Below are positions 1 to 11,000 of a stretch of 64,000 nucleotides of DNA, in pieces. A program made the position numbers and the translations under genes. Location of the stretch: contig NAJO01000042.1 in the NCBI GenBank assembly GCA_002077065.1, positions 124,001-188,000 on the forward strand, read 5' to 3'. Numbering within the stretch: position 1 is the stretch's first letter; every line of letters begins with the position of its first letter. Under the pieces are notes generated by a model that was not told where the DNA came from, did no database searches, and saw only the letters and a program-made list of their open reading frames with translations. This DNA comes from Cryoendolithus antarcticus. Lineage: Eukaryota > Ascomycota > Dothideomycetes > Cladosporiales > Cladosporiaceae.

Positions 1-1092
1 CAGTGAACGACGAAGCGTACGTTTTCCTTGTCGATGCCCATACCGAACGCAGTGGTGGCGACGATGACATCGTAGCCTTCGCGATTGGCAACCCAGCCCT
101 GTAGGTGATCATCCTTCTGCTCGTTGGTAAGACCTGCATGATATGGCTTTGCGCCAATGCCATCAGACTGCAATCGTGCTGCCAGCGCTTCTGTGTCCTT
201 GCGGTAGAGCGTGTAGATGATGCCAGGCACATTCGTCGCCCGTTCAGCTCGTTGCGTCAGCTCCTGTGACCGCACGGGATTGTTTGCTCTTCGCTCATGC
301 GTACTCCGCAGCCAAGCGAGGAAGTCCGGGTAGTGATTTTCTTCATCGCACTTGAACCGCACTTCGAAATGCAGATTCGGCCGGCTGGTGGTCATCGTGA
401 ACGACTTGATCTTCGCAGGATCCATACCAAGCACACTAATGACATCCTCACGCACGCGACTCGTAGCAGTAGCAGTGCAGCAGATGATCGGAACATCTGG
501 GAACTCTTTGCGGAAATAGTCGAGCTGCTTGAAGCTCGGCCTGAAGTCGTGGCCCCATTCCGAGATACAATGAGCCTCATCCACTGCGATCCTCGCCAAT
601 TCGCGTTGCTCGTGCACCATACGCAAGTGCTTCCGGAAATTGTCGAGGGCGCAGTACTCTGGCGTCACGTAGAGCAGTCGAATCTGGGGATGACCGCATT
701 TGAGATCGTCCAAGATGGCTGTCTTGATAGAAAAGGGCGTTGTGCTGTTGATTGTTGCTACGTTGATTCCAGCTGCTCGTAGTGATGCGATCTGGTTGTT
801 CATGAGGGCCAGCAGAGGCGAGATGACTATCGTAATGCCATGGTCCACGATAGCTGGCAATTGAAAGCAAAGACTCTTACCGAAGCTGGTGGCAGCTTGG
901 AGGAAGACATCATGTCCTTCAAGCGCAGCTTCGATGACTTCTCGCTGAGTTGGTCTTCCGTGTTGTCAGCGTTGTTTGCTGCCTGGAGACGAAAATATGA
1001 TCTCACCTGAAGCTGTTCTTGCCGAAAACTTTCCGTAAGGTCAGCTCCAACTCCCAAGTCTGACCAAGCCTCTTGACAGGAAGACCAGGCAT
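1..1092 (-). CDS. RecQ-family ATP-dependent DNA helicase, 3' part cut by window edge
   Basis: A superfamily 2 3'-5' DNA helicase of the RecQ family, expected to unwind recombination and replication intermediates in the nucleus. Two exons are visible on the minus strand: 1092-1007 and 954-1, with a 52-nt GTGAG...GGAAG intron whose removal gives SFRPTQREVIEAAL, the standard motif 0 region. Then come motif I (TSFGKSLCFQLP), motif Ia (SPLLALMNNQ), motif II (DEAHCISEWGHDFR), motif III (CCTATA) and motif V (ATTAFGMGIDKENVRFV), where the window ends. The start at 1092 (MPGLPVKRLGQ) is the first in-frame ATG after an upstream stop; a further 5' exon cannot be excluded. The zinc-binding/RQC and HRDC regions, if present, lie outside the window, so BLM/Sgs1 type versus short RecQ type cannot be decided. 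Family assignment is very safe; exact orthology is not. Confidence 0.88.
955..1006 (-). other. Intron of the RecQ-like helicase
   Basis: 52-nt intron with donor GTGAGATC and acceptor GGAAG, preceded by a CTGAC branch-like element. Removing it joins AG|A into an Arg codon and restores the conserved FRPTQREV motif. An ORF reading through the donor continues in a wrong frame, so a naive ORF call here is misleading. Confidence 0.8.
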
Positions 1093-1401
1093 GATCGAAG
1101 CGGCACTTGATTGAAAAGTACCCCTGGCCGAAGGTACGGTCAAGGGTAGTGAGGCGATGGTCACATGATCCGGAGTCCAGGTCTACAAGGGGCCAGCAAG
1201 TGCGACGACGGACTAGGTGGATGTGCATTTATCGCGTGTTGATGCATGTAAGAAGGTGAAAGTGCTGAGACGCGTGCCCGGACCGAGCCGGCACACGAGA
1301 TTGAGACCGCATCACGTGCAAAACATTTGTCTCGCAGAGGAAGCCGGATGATAGCATGGTGAGAGGCAGAGCAGTTGGTCGGTGCTGGAATCGCACATAC
1401 C
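1093..1401. other. Intergenic: helicase promoter and rsm25 3' flank
   Basis: Lies between two minus-strand genes. It must hold the helicase promoter and 5' UTR and the 3' UTR of the ribosomal protein gene. I see no conserved ORF or repeat. Confidence 0.5.
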
Positions 1402-2235
1402 TTATGGATGTACAGCAGCTCCTCCCCTAGCACTTTTGCCAGCTCGACTGCCAGGCACATCCCGAGCAAGCTCTTGGACTTCCTCCTCGGCGACCTCAGG
1501 CGCATCCAGCGCCGGGTCCACCTCCATGCCAGTATATGCGCTGCCCTGCAAAGCCTTGAGAGCTGTCGTCTCTTTCTCTGCCCATGCCTTCCAATTCTCC
1601 CACTGTGCGTCCTCCAATTGCATACCCACCTCAAGCGGCGATTTACCAAAGTAGGCACCGTAGTGCAGTGCCTCTTCCTTTGCGACTCGTTGCTCAGTCT
1701 CCTGCAGATGCCGTGCCCGGTAGAGCTCCTTCCTCGCAGCATCATACGCCTTCGCCTCACTCATATCTTCATGCCTCATGAGCCACATCTGTCTTTGTAC
1801 CACAGCCTCTCCATTCAGCGGTCGACTCGCTTGACTGCGCTGCTGCATTCGCATCCAAGCATTCACGCCAGCCTCGCCCACGTCCCTCGTCTCTGGTTGA
1901 CATAACGCATGACTCCAGTCCCACTTCTCGTGATCCCGTCCGTCGTTCTCTAGCACTACCCGAGGTCGCGCTAACTCCCAAGGGTGATCATTGAAGTACT
2001 CCCATCGTAATCTGTCTTCTTCGTAGCCTAGCTTGACTGGACTGAAGAGCTTTGAGGGCTTTTTTATGCCTTTCCGTACTGTTGGTCTTTGGAAAATGGG
2101 GCGGACGAGTATGGCTGAAGGTGGGAAGGTGGCTATTGTGTCATACCATGGAGGTGGCGCGGATATGCGATTGGCTTCGAGGAGTTGGGAGGCATGCTTG
2201 TGTACTCGTTGGGCGGAGAGGTTGTAGCGGCCCAT
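1402..2235 (-). CDS. rsm25: Mitochondrial small-subunit ribosomal protein mS23 (Rsm25)
   Basis: A 277-residue single-exon protein of the fungal mitochondrial 37S ribosomal protein S25 (Rsm25/mS23) family, a component of the mitoribosome small subunit. The N-terminus MGRYNLSAQRVHKHASQLL followed by a PPPWYD motif is the family's hallmark, and a downstream LVRPIFQRP segment fits too. The middle carries the charged helical stretch (WLMRHEDMSEAKAYDAARKE) and GAYFGKSPLEVGMQLEDAQW, also seen in family members. The C-terminal ~50 residues are low-complexity and acidic. Length is slightly above the usual ~250. It shares a 351-bp divergent promoter region with a mitochondrial PPR gene, a plausible but unproven co-regulation of two mitochondrial expression genes. 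Confidence 0.85.
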   Translation of the reverse strand: MGRYNLSAQRVHKHASQLLEANRISAPPPWYDTIATFPPSAILVRPIFQRPTVRKGIKKPSKLFSPVKLGYEEDRLRWEYFNDHPWELARPRVVLENDGRDHEKWDWSHALCQPETRDVGEAGVNAWMRMQQRSQASRPLNGEAVVQRQMWLMRHEDMSEAKAYDAARKELYRARHLQETEQRVAKEEALHYGAYFGKSPLEVGMQLEDAQWENWKAWAEKETTALKALQGSAYTGMEVDPALDAPEVAEEEVQELARDVPGSRAGKSARGGAAVHP

Positions 2236-2586
2236 CGTGGGTGGGGTTTCGGGAGAGTGTCTCTCTCGAGATGGCGCAGCCCGGGTGTGCGGTCCTGTGG
2301 GATGAGCTCTGCGATCGCCTTGAGATGCCGAAGATCGCTTTGAATGAGGACAGCAGTTCTACGTTCAGATCATCCTATGTATACAATAGGTCATCATGCA
2401 TTGATCTCGTCCACCATCGAAGCAGCGGACTTCGGGGGAGCTTTCAATGTCTTGGCATATCTACCCTCCCATTGGCGGCCATCTACAGCATCCAGCCCAT
2501 CACGCGACTATGCATTCGTAGCAGCCTACGACATTACAATGCAGCTGCGATGCCCTTGAGTCCTGGTACACCATGTCCGGCGCTTC
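2236..2586. promoter_or_regulatory. Divergent promoter region rsm25 / PPR gene
   Basis: 351 bp between two head-to-head genes, both predicted mitochondrial. It must contain both core promoters. I recognise no specific operator. The plus-strand ORF that overlaps it is not conserved-looking. Confidence 0.45.
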
Positions 2587-4653
2587 ATGTCCCTCCTCGG
2601 CTCCCACATTCGACCACAGATCATACTCGCTGCATCAAGGACGCTAGTGGGCGTATGCACATCGAGGACAGAGCGTTTCCTGCGACGGCGGAGCGGCGAC
2701 GCCAAGACACAGCATGTTGCGAGAAGATTTGATGCGGGCGAGGCGGTCAGGCGGCGACCCGTGAGGGAGAAGAGCTTCGAGGAGATCTTCATTGGGGGAT
2801 TAGTAGTGGCGGGGAGCTGTGGAAGCCATAAAAGGAGCGCGGACCAGCACAGTGCTACTCAAGTAGCCGCGCGACGATGGTACTTTGGAAGTGAGGCTCA
2901 GTGTGGCAAGAGCAAGAGATGCTTCTCGACCACGCGACCACGAGCAGAGCTTGCATCAGCAGCTGCCGTGGTTGTGGACGACAACGACACAGAGCCGACA
3001 ATCACGAAGGACGAGTACCTCGACCTAGTCAATACCTATGGGCTGCCCTCTGACATGTGGGACAAGCCCAAGTTCGGACTGCAACGCCCGCCAACGACAA
3101 CGAAGCAGGACTATCCACTCGCGCCTCGACTAGTGCTCACAGCAGAGCAAGAAGACATGCCGCCGTATGCACCGCGCAAAGTGCTGCAGCTGAAAGGTGC
3201 TGCGCATGTGTCTGCCAAACGCGAACTAGACAGGCTGCGCCGCCGCCTTCTTCGCGAACCCGGGACGATTCAAGTCTATCAACTCTGGGAGAACTACCGA
3301 CGGCTGCCCACGCCTCGACCAAGATATCTGAGCGACAAGGAGCTCCGAGCGCTCTTCGCGCACCTTGCTTTCGTCGAGTTTACCTGGGCAAACGCAAAGG
3401 TGCCCAGGAATCCATATCTTACACTCCTGGAGGAATGCGTCGCTGAAGACATCAACATGGAGGTCCTGCAATGGAGCACAGCCATCAACTTCACTGGTCG
3501 GGGTTCGAGACATATCACAACCGAGGAAGTCAAGGCTGCTGTAGAGCTGTGGATGCGCATGGAGCAGAAGGGTATCGAAGCCAATCACGTCACGTTCAAT
3601 ATTCTATACTATATCGCGATCAAGGCAGGACGCTTCGCGCTCGCTGACACGATCTTCAACGAGCTTCGAACGCGAAAATTTGAGCTTGACAGGTACTTCC
3701 GCATCACACAGATCTACTACGCAGGCATGCGCGGCAACGGCGATGAGGTGCGTCGAGCGTTCAACAACCTCGTGAACGCTGGCGAGATCGTCGACAGCGC
3801 AGTCATGAACTGCGTGATCCGCTCACTCCTTCAAGCAGGCGAAGCACCCGCAGCCGAGCACGTCTTCGAGCGCATGAAGCGACTGCACGAAGAGAAGTAC
3901 GGCACGCACGGCCCAGCTCACTGGCAAGGCCAGCGCAAGCTCGCGAGGCTACTGAACGAGACTAGCAAGCAACTGCGCGAAGATCGCACGACACACGAGG
4001 CATCCTTCTTCGGCGGGAGCTTCGCTGATGTGGACAAGCGCGAGGCGATTCAGCGACAGAGTCCGATTGCGCCGACGCCGAGGACATATCGCACACTGCT
4101 TCGACATCATGCTCGGGAATCCGGAGATATGGGCAGGATTCTCGAGCTGCTCGAAGAATGCAGAGAGCTTGGCATCCCCATGCTCGGCTCGGTGTATTAC
4201 CACATCTTCTTTGGCTTCCGCGTGCACGGCGGCTATTCTTGGACGCTCTGGAGTCCGAGCGCGCTTGAGGGCTTCTGGCAGGACTTTCTCGATGCCATGT
4301 CGGAGACGAAGCCAGCACCTGCTTCTCCGCAGCCGGCTCCAGGTGAGCTCGATCATGAACCTGAACCCCGAAATGGAACGCTCGCAGATATCGAGGCTGC
4401 GGAAGGAGTCTCGGAGATGGAAGATCAAGACTTCGCTCCTGACGATGATGTGGACGATTCATACGATCGACGCACTCCTGTCATTACGGCGGCGATGGCT
4501 ACGACTGTGCTGAGAGCTTTCTATCAGTGTAAAGGTAGGGCGCGCATGCAGGAGGTGTACGAACAGATTCAAAACAGATGGCGGCCTGATGATTCGAATG
4601 AGCTTGCGAATGTTAAAGCTATGGTGGACGAGATCGCAAGGACGGCTATGTAG
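2587..4653 (+). CDS. Mitochondrial pentatricopeptide-repeat (PPR) protein
   Basis: A 688-residue single-exon protein. The first ~130 residues are Arg/Ser/Ala-rich with almost no acidic patches until a short acidic segment (VVVDDNDTE), as expected for a mitochondrial presequence. The central part carries degenerate PPR helix pairs, for example ATTEEVKAAVELWMRMEQKG-like, ANHVTFNILYYIAIKAG, and EIVDSAVMNCVIRSLLQAG followed by APAAEHVFERMKRL. A further repeat region begins PTPRTYRTLLRHHARESGDM. PPR proteins bind organellar RNA and act in mRNA stability or translation. The arrangement resembles fungal Cya5-like translational activators, but I cannot assign a target. The tail (about 560-600) is acidic and low-complexity, followed by a final helical repeat. 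The N-terminal Met could lie further downstream, since the presequence is poorly conserved. Confidence 0.75.
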   Translation: MSLLGSHIRPQIILAASRTLVGVCTSRTERFLRRRSGDAKTQHVARRFDAGEAVRRRPVREKSFEEIFIGGLVVAGSCGSHKRSADQHSATQVAARRWYFGSEAQCGKSKRCFSTTRPRAELASAAAVVVDDNDTEPTITKDEYLDLVNTYGLPSDMWDKPKFGLQRPPTTTKQDYPLAPRLVLTAEQEDMPPYAPRKVLQLKGAAHVSAKRELDRLRRRLLREPGTIQVYQLWENYRRLPTPRPRYLSDKELRALFAHLAFVEFTWANAKVPRNPYLTLLEECVAEDINMEVLQWSTAINFTGRGSRHITTEEVKAAVELWMRMEQKGIEANHVTFNILYYIAIKAGRFALADTIFNELRTRKFELDRYFRITQIYYAGMRGNGDEVRRAFNNLVNAGEIVDSAVMNCVIRSLLQAGEAPAAEHVFERMKRLHEEKYGTHGPAHWQGQRKLARLLNETSKQLREDRTTHEASFFGGSFADVDKREAIQRQSPIAPTPRTYRTLLRHHARESGDMGRILELLEECRELGIPMLGSVYYHIFFGFRVHGGYSWTLWSPSALEGFWQDFLDAMSETKPAPASPQPAPGELDHEPEPRNGTLADIEAAEGVSEMEDQDFAPDDDVDDSYDRRTPVITAAMATTVLRAFYQCKGRARMQEVYEQIQNRWRPDDSNELANVKAMVDEIARTAM

Positions 4654-4891
4654 ATAGTGTACAGTCGAATATGATGTCCAGTGTTTAAAAGTCACCTCAC
4701 TTTGCTCTGCCAAGCGCCGGAGCTCATATCTGGCTTCGACCTTCAAGCTCAGGTCATAGTCTACTGACTCTCGTATGTTCGTACATACATACATGCGCAT
4801 ATCATCCTCTCCACTGCGCTCAAGTCTCACATCCGTCTATCCTTCTCGATCCAAATCCCCACCTCGACTCCTCACCCGCCTCCTCACAACC

Positions 4892-5574
4892 ATGGCACCC
4901 ACCCCCTCCCCCTCCTCCAAACGCCCTCTCGTAGTCTCCGGCCCCTCCGGCTCCGGGAAATCCACCCTCCTTTCCCGCCTCTTCGAAGCGTACCCGCAAG
5001 ACTACACTTTCAGCATCTCGCACACCACGCGCGCCCCGCGAGGTGCCGAGCAGAATGGGAAAGAGTACCATTTCGTGACGAAACCGGAGTTCGAGAAGAT
5101 GATTGAGGAGGGGGGTTTCATCGAGCATGCGCAGTTTGGGGGGAATCGGTATGGGACTAGTTTTCAAGCGGTGCGAGAGGGTGGGAAGAAGGAGGGAGAA
5201 GGGGAGGGGGAGACGAGGAGGGTGGTGTTGGATATTGAGATGGAGGTAAGCTGTACTCTTCCACCCTAGCCCATGGGCTGGAGCATCAGGCGCTGACAGG
5301 TGGACTACAGGGTGTGAAACAAGTCCACAAAACCGATCTCAACGCACGCTTCGTCTTCCTGCAACCTCCCAGTGTGGAGATTCTGGAGCAGCGGTTACGA
5401 GGCCGAGGTACGGATAAGGAGGAGGCTATTGTGGGGCGGCTGAAGCAGGCGGAGAAGGAGATTGAGTATTCGAAGACGGAGGGGGCGCATGATCGGATTA
5501 TCGTTAATGATGATTTGGAGAAAGCATGGGAGGAGTTTAGGGAGTGGGTGAGGCAGGATGAGCAGGTGAAATGA
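4892..5574 (+). CDS. guk1: Guanylate kinase
   Basis: Phosphorylates GMP to GDP with ATP in purine nucleotide metabolism. There are two exons, with a 65-nt intron at 5246-5310 (GTAAG...CTACAG, CTGAC branch site). The product shows the P-loop GPSGSGKST, then SISHTTRAPRGAEQNGKEYHF (the GMP-binding region), FIEHAQFGGNRYGTS, VVLDIEM at the exon junction followed by GVKQVHKT, and the lid/C-terminal region with RGRGTDKEEAI and EYSKTEGAHDRIIVNDD. The start used is the ATG at 4892, giving a product of normal length (~204 aa). An in-frame ATG at 4775 would add 39 Ser/Arg-rich residues resembling a mitochondrial presequence. The insertion KKEGEGEGETRR before VVLDIEM is a lineage-specific acidic/Lys loop. 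Recognition is firm. Confidence 0.92.
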
Positions 5575-5891
5575 AGAGCATAGACGGTGATTGGAGCGTA
5601 GCTTATTTCAGAGCGAACGATAGGACAAGCGGATCACAGTACGGCTGTCAGCATGACTAGCGACACAACAGCACGAGATCCACTTCAGGAGTGGCATGGG
5701 TTGCTGCCGCCGCTCTACGAGCCATGAAGCGCTGCGGCGCAGATGCACTTGGATGGGAACATGTAGTCTGGCTAGGTTCAATGAGCAGATCTGGACACTG
5801 AGTACATAGACGCCATACACCACCAGCGCCTTGCTAAACCAATAATCCAAATGGCCAGACGATGCCACATCAACCTGCTCACCTCCCGTCC
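5575..5891. other. Convergent 3' flank of guk1 and swc4
   Basis: 317 bp between two convergent genes, presumably both 3' UTRs and polyadenylation signals. I see no gene. Confidence 0.4.
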
Positions 5892-7061
5892 CTACTGCGC
5901 CACCTCCGCTTCCCTCACCCTCAACTCCTGCTCCTCCTTCTCAGCCACCTTTCTCATCTCAAGCAGCGCATGCACCTTTCCCATCAACCCATCAAAAGCC
6001 TCAATCACCGCCGGCGTAGGCAACGGAATCAAATCCGGCACGCCGATATGCTGCAGAATCGCAGCGATCTTCTCAGACTGGATCGTGCTCTTCGCGATGC
6101 GAGGTTTCGATAGCCGGTCAGAGGCGAAGGTAACGCCAGCCGGGAGTTTCTCGTTGCCTGGCGCGAGCAAGACGCCGAAGCGGGCCATGTCGCGTTCTGA
6201 GAGGCGGGATGCGCTGCCAGATGTCGGATCTTGGGAGTTACGTGTCATTGACTCGCGGGCGCGGGCGGAGGTGGGGGTTTGGCCTGGGGCGTTGGTACCG
6301 TCTACTGACATGGCGGATTGAGGACCGATGGGGCGAAGACGCTGGGTCTTGCGCATGCGATCGGCGGATATGAGTTGCTGCCAGAGGTTGCTGAGAGCTT
6401 GCGAGGTAGAGTACTGGTAGCTGCTTGATGTTGCTTTGGGATAGTCCAGTCTGCGGCGGAGGTCTTCGCGACTTTCGTCTAAGGAGGCTTGGTTGGCCAT
6501 GATGCGTTGGAGCTCGGCTAGTAAGACAGCTTCTTCGTCTGCTTCGTCTTTCTTACGGTGAAGCAGGTTTTCGGCAAGGCGTTTGCGTGAAAGCTCCTGC
6601 TGTGGATTGAAGTTCGTGAGGGTTTCGTAGAGGGTGTACTCGGGTGCTGCCATTGATTGAATCGGAGTGTCGAGTTGAAGCAAGATCGCGCGCAGCTTGT
6701 AGAAGCGCGCCTTCAGGTCCTCCATCGTGCGATCGGGTCGGCCATACCAGTCGATGATGACTGGCCATTTCCCGCTGGCTTCCTGATAGACGTTTACAAG
6801 ATGCCTGGTCTCCTCGAGAGTCCAGTTAGGGTCCGTAAGATGCGCTTCGTACGTATCGTCGTCGAATATCGGGACGTCGAGCTCAACATTATACTTTGCG
6901 AATGACGGTGCTTCTGTGTTGGCCTTCTGCCAGTGTGTGATGGTTGGTAAGTCTGGCCTGTTCCCGGCTTGTGATCGCTCCCAGTGCGCCGGCGGACGCG
7001 AGACGCGTGCACGCTTGAATGTGCGCACGCCACTTGTTGGCCGCTTCTCGACTGCTGCCAT
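5892..7061 (-). CDS. swc4: SWR1/NuA4 complex subunit Swc4 (DMAP1 homologue)
   Basis: A 389-residue nuclear protein shared by the SWR1 remodeller, which exchanges H2A.Z, and the NuA4 acetyltransferase. The signature is the SANT/Myb-like segment around residues 78-130 (DPNWTLEETRHLVNVYQEAS, then WPVIIDWYG and RTMEDLKARFYKLR). It is preceded by a conserved ITHWQKA motif and DVPIFDDDTYEAHL, and followed by the QELSRKRLAENLLHRKKDEA helix. The C-terminal DMAP1-like region includes RFGVLLAPGNEKLPAGVTFAS and IAAILQHIGVPDLIPLPT. The N-terminus is shorter than in most family members: the expected MxxxDVRDML-type start is missing. An in-frame stop (TAG) sits just upstream of MAAVEKRPT, so either the protein is truly short or a small 5' exon lies beyond 7100. 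Confidence 0.87.
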   Translation of the reverse strand: MAAVEKRPTSGVRTFKRARVSRPPAHWERSQAGNRPDLPTITHWQKANTEAPSFAKYNVELDVPIFDDDTYEAHLTDPNWTLEETRHLVNVYQEASGKWPVIIDWYGRPDRTMEDLKARFYKLRAILLQLDTPIQSMAAPEYTLYETLTNFNPQQELSRKRLAENLLHRKKDEADEEAVLLAELQRIMANQASLDESREDLRRRLDYPKATSSSYQYSTSQALSNLWQQLISADRMRKTQRLRPIGPQSAMSVDGTNAPGQTPTSARARESMTRNSQDPTSGSASRLSERDMARFGVLLAPGNEKLPAGVTFASDRLSKPRIAKSTIQSEKIAAILQHIGVPDLIPLPTPAVIEAFDGLMGKVHALLEMRKVAEKEEQELRVREAEVAQ

Positions 7062-7312
7062 CCCGTCCAGCAGTACTGATTGCGCCTACTCAATCTGTGT
7101 ACGAACTCAAGTCGATGAGGCAAGTCAGTGATTGATAGGAGTGTTGTCTCGTGTTCTTGTCTTGTCACAAGATCGCGAACTCCGCGTTTCGGTGCTCGCT
7201 AGCGCGACGTGAAGGCAACAGGTGAATGTAGACTTCGCAACTAAACAGCTTGCCAAATGCTTGATGCACATATGCCATGAGATCTTTCGCTACTGGGCGA
7301 TAGACAGCTCCA

Positions 7313-7937
7313 ATGATCATGGCGGCTACACGCCTCCGCAAGACCTTCGCCTATCCCGACTCGGACTCCGAGCCTTCTGATTTGGACGACGAGCACCAGG
7401 AAGCCCTACTGGCCTCGCTCAGGGACCAAGACGATGCACGGAGCCAGCTGTACCTCCGACTCTACCTAGCTGTACCCATCATTGCTGCTTTGTACTACCT
7501 GATCGCAATCTTCACAGCATCATCAGCGAGGCAAACATTGATCTCTGTCTTAAGCTTGAGTAGTCTAGTATGTACGATCGGCATCCTGTACTTCATCCCG
7601 ATTTGCGCCGCGATTGGCAAGGGCAAGAAGCCTGTGTATCTCGTGGAAGCGGAAAGGTCACCAATGGAGAAGTACCTCCCAGCCCTGAACGCAGCGCTCA
7701 GCGGATTGCTCTGTCTTTCGGCGCTTGCATCATGGAGGCGGGGTGCGATTGAAGATGCTCTGAGAGAAGCTGGACCCGCAGGTACGCTCACATCCAGTCG
7801 GAGTTGATATCTGAAATGATGTAGAGCTGAGATACGTACTAGTTGTGTTGGGTTTCACGATGCTTTTCAGGCAGCAACTTCGGCCGCTCGATCTAGAGGG
7901 CTTGAAGCAAGCTCGCTACGAATTGAAGGGCGCTTGA
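7313..7937 (+). CDS. Small conserved fungal membrane protein, function unknown
   Basis: Two exons, 7313-7781 and 7843-7937, with a 61-nt GTACGC...ACTAG intron. Splicing restores GPAVVLGFTMLFRQQL and ends ...LEGLKQARYELKGA, giving 187 residues. The N-terminal ~45 residues are acidic and Ser/Asp-rich (DSDSEPSDLDDEHQEALL). Predicted membrane segments are at roughly 47-68, 74-98, 121-140 and a weaker one at 155-166. The closing YE-KGA is reminiscent of a family of short fungal membrane proteins, but I know of no function. Without the intron the ORF would end at TLTSSRS*, so the short version is probably an artefact. The start could also be the second Met (7319). It lies tail to tail with PHO81, 158 bp apart. 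Confidence 0.7.
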
Positions 7938-8095
7938 CACTATGCGCGCCGAAACCACCTCCTAGCTTTATATATCCCGCAACAACGGCTGAAAGGGATC
8001 CTGTGTGTATCCTTCGAAACCGTTCACCTCCTCCGCCGTGATGTATCACCTACTGACCCGAACCGCCGGGGGTGTCCCCTTGAGGTGATCAGACC

Positions 8096-11000
8096 TCACT
8101 GATCGACGGTATCTTTGAACCGCAGCACCGCATTGCCTTTCACCAAGCCGTCAACACTCTGTTGGAGATTCAGTACACTCGGTCTCGTCTCCCGAGTGTC
8201 ATACGAGTAGTCGGCAATCAATACCAGGCCAGCCTCCTTGATCGAGTCAATCAAGGCCGGTACTAGCTTGAGCAGCCGGGACGTGCAGATGAGCCCCATC
8301 AGATTGTTGGCCTGGGCGATGCGCACGGCTTCTTTGATGGAGATATCTGTTCGACCGCAATTGGCGATGACGCTAAAGGTTGTGCTGGTCTGCGCACTCT
8401 GTGTGGGGTCGAGACCAAGCTCGTTGCAGAGCAGGACGGGATCTGGAAGATAGTCAAACATTGCAGGAGAGAAGTGGTTGAATGGATGACTCACAATTCG
8501 GCTGCTTCCAATTGAGCGCAATGCATATATCAGCGTTGTAGCTCGAGAACACGAACGATCTTAACGGACTGTCCTGAACCTCCCGCAAATGTCTTGCATG
8601 ATCGAAGGCCACCTTCAGCACAGCATCCACTGTGATGTTGATGTTTTGCGTGGGACCCAGTTGGAGCGACTCTTCAATAGCTCTTGTCGGGTAGCACACG
8701 TGCAGCTCCAGATTGACAGCAGCGGGTAATAACGTGAGCGCATCGGCAAGCGAAATGTACGCCTTCGTCACATGATACTGAAGCGAAGGTAGATCATCGG
8801 GCGTCATTGATTGAGCGAGCGCAGACTTTAGTGCGTCCAGCCCCTGACCGGCGCCGCCGGCAGCTGCAGCAAATTCCGCAAATGTCAGACGACTGATTAG
8901 CTCGTGCCGACTTGATGGCAACGCCCAATCAGGGAAAAGCACTGGCACTCCGTCGCGGGTCACCTGGACGAACAGCCGTAGAAAGTCACCACTCAGACTG
9001 CTGCCAGTGATGAGATTACTCGGATGATTATCCAGCTGGCTAGTCGCCTTCCAGTATGTGGCGAAGTGCGTGATTTCGAGGGGGATGCCGTGGAAGGGTG
9101 TTATGACAGAGAAGCGGAAGTTGATGCGGCCGATAGCTCGAAGCCTCGGATCAAAGAGCTCGAGATGCCACATGCCGGAGCTGCTGGACTGGTCTGTAAA
9201 GACACGACTTGAAGCTGCTGAGCGTGCGATGACTTTACTGCCGAAAGTGGGAAAGATGTCGAAGTCGATGCTGAAGGTGTTGAGATTCTCGATCTGGAAG
9301 GAGATGACTTTGAAGTCGTCTTGGATGGGCAGGGGCACGTTCCGGGGAATGAGATCGGATGACTTGGAGGAGATTGTAAGCCGGGCGGCCGGATACTTGC
9401 TGTCACCGTAGAACTCGATCGCTTCGCTGTCGAGATTATCGAAGGAAAGCAGAATGAAGGTCTTGGTGGTGTCGAGGAAATTGTGGCCGTATCGCCGCAA
9501 GGGTATGATAGGTGGTGGCAGCATCAAGGACGGGATCATTTCCGGATCAGACTCTTGTATCGAAGGCGTTCCTCCACTCAGCGGTGGTGGCGCTCCGAAA
9601 CTTGATGTGGCAGGCTGTGAGGTACGCAGTTGTGGTGCTTGGCCGGCTCGCGCAAGCAGCTGCATGCAGTCCAGGTGACCTTCCCATGCAGCGTAGTACA
9701 TGGCTTGCAGGCCCTTCTCGTCTTCCACTACCGCGTTCACTCGGAACTCTAAAAGCTGTTGCAGACAGTGTAGATGACCTTCGCTCGCGGCATGAAAGAT
9801 CGGAGTCCATTGATACAGCTTGTCAGCCTGGTCCATGTCGACCCCAGAGTCTCTTAGCAGGCATAGGATCTGCTTGCCTCGTCCGAAGCGAGCGACGATG
9901 TGCTGAGCATACAGACCTTCTGCATCTGGTAGTATGCGTGGCTTGTACTTAAGCATCAAGTCCACGATTGCCACAGAACCGTACTGACATGCCAGATTCA
10001 GCGGTATGTGCTCGGACGATCCAGTCGGGTCCACTACAGCGCCGTGCTTCAGCATCTCCTGTACACTCTCTGCCTGCGAGTGCACTATGCCATGGACCAG
10101 AGGACTGAAATTGTCGAGATCTCGTGCATCGACTGTATCAGGTGCAGCTGCGATGAGAGTCTGTATCATAGCAGCTTGCCCGTGCATGCAAGCATAGTGA
10201 AGTGGTAGTCTTCCGTAGACATCCGGCGTCCGTACGTTGGCACCGCTAGTCAGCGCAGCGTCCAAGACTTCTACCTTCCCACTGATCGCTGCCTCGTGAA
10301 TGCAATTACGTTCGTTGATCGGGTCCGAGAAGTTGAAGTTTACGAGGCCAGTCTCAAAAAGGACCTTCTGCGCAGAGCTGGTCGCGGTATTGACGGTGTT
10401 GAGGAATGCGCGACTGATGCGATCGCTGGCTTCTTCATGTGTTGCTGTGCGTGCGGCCCACTCACTGACAAGCGCCACATTGCCAGCATTGACGGCCTGT
10501 ACGACTTGAGCCTCGACTTCAAGATCGTCCTGAGCTTCCGGTCGTGCGCGATTCTCGAGCTCAACGGCTGGTGTGTAAGTGATCTTCTCGCCTTCCGCCC
10601 ATGCTTGAAGTTCCAGTATTCCAGTAGTCGCCTGATCGGACAGCTCACTGATCACGTCTCGATTGAAGCATGGTTGGACCTCGACTGCGCGAGAAAGGTA
10701 AATCTCCTTTTCTCGTGACTATATCTAGATTAGTGACACATAGTATCGACACACCGGCAAGGGCAATACCTTCGAAGTTTTGTCCCACTGCAGACCGTCA
10801 GCGCCTGCATCATCGTCCACGATCCAGCGAGTACTCGCACCTTCTTCAAGATCTTCGAGAATGCTGTCTGATTGACCTCAACAAACTGCTGAAGCTTGTC
10901 GAGATCACTCCCGAACAGGCGGAACCCTTCGTCAAGCGTAACGTAGCTGCTGCTCAATTTGCTGGCCGGTGTCGCTCGGCTTTGCAGGCCGCGTTTCTTA

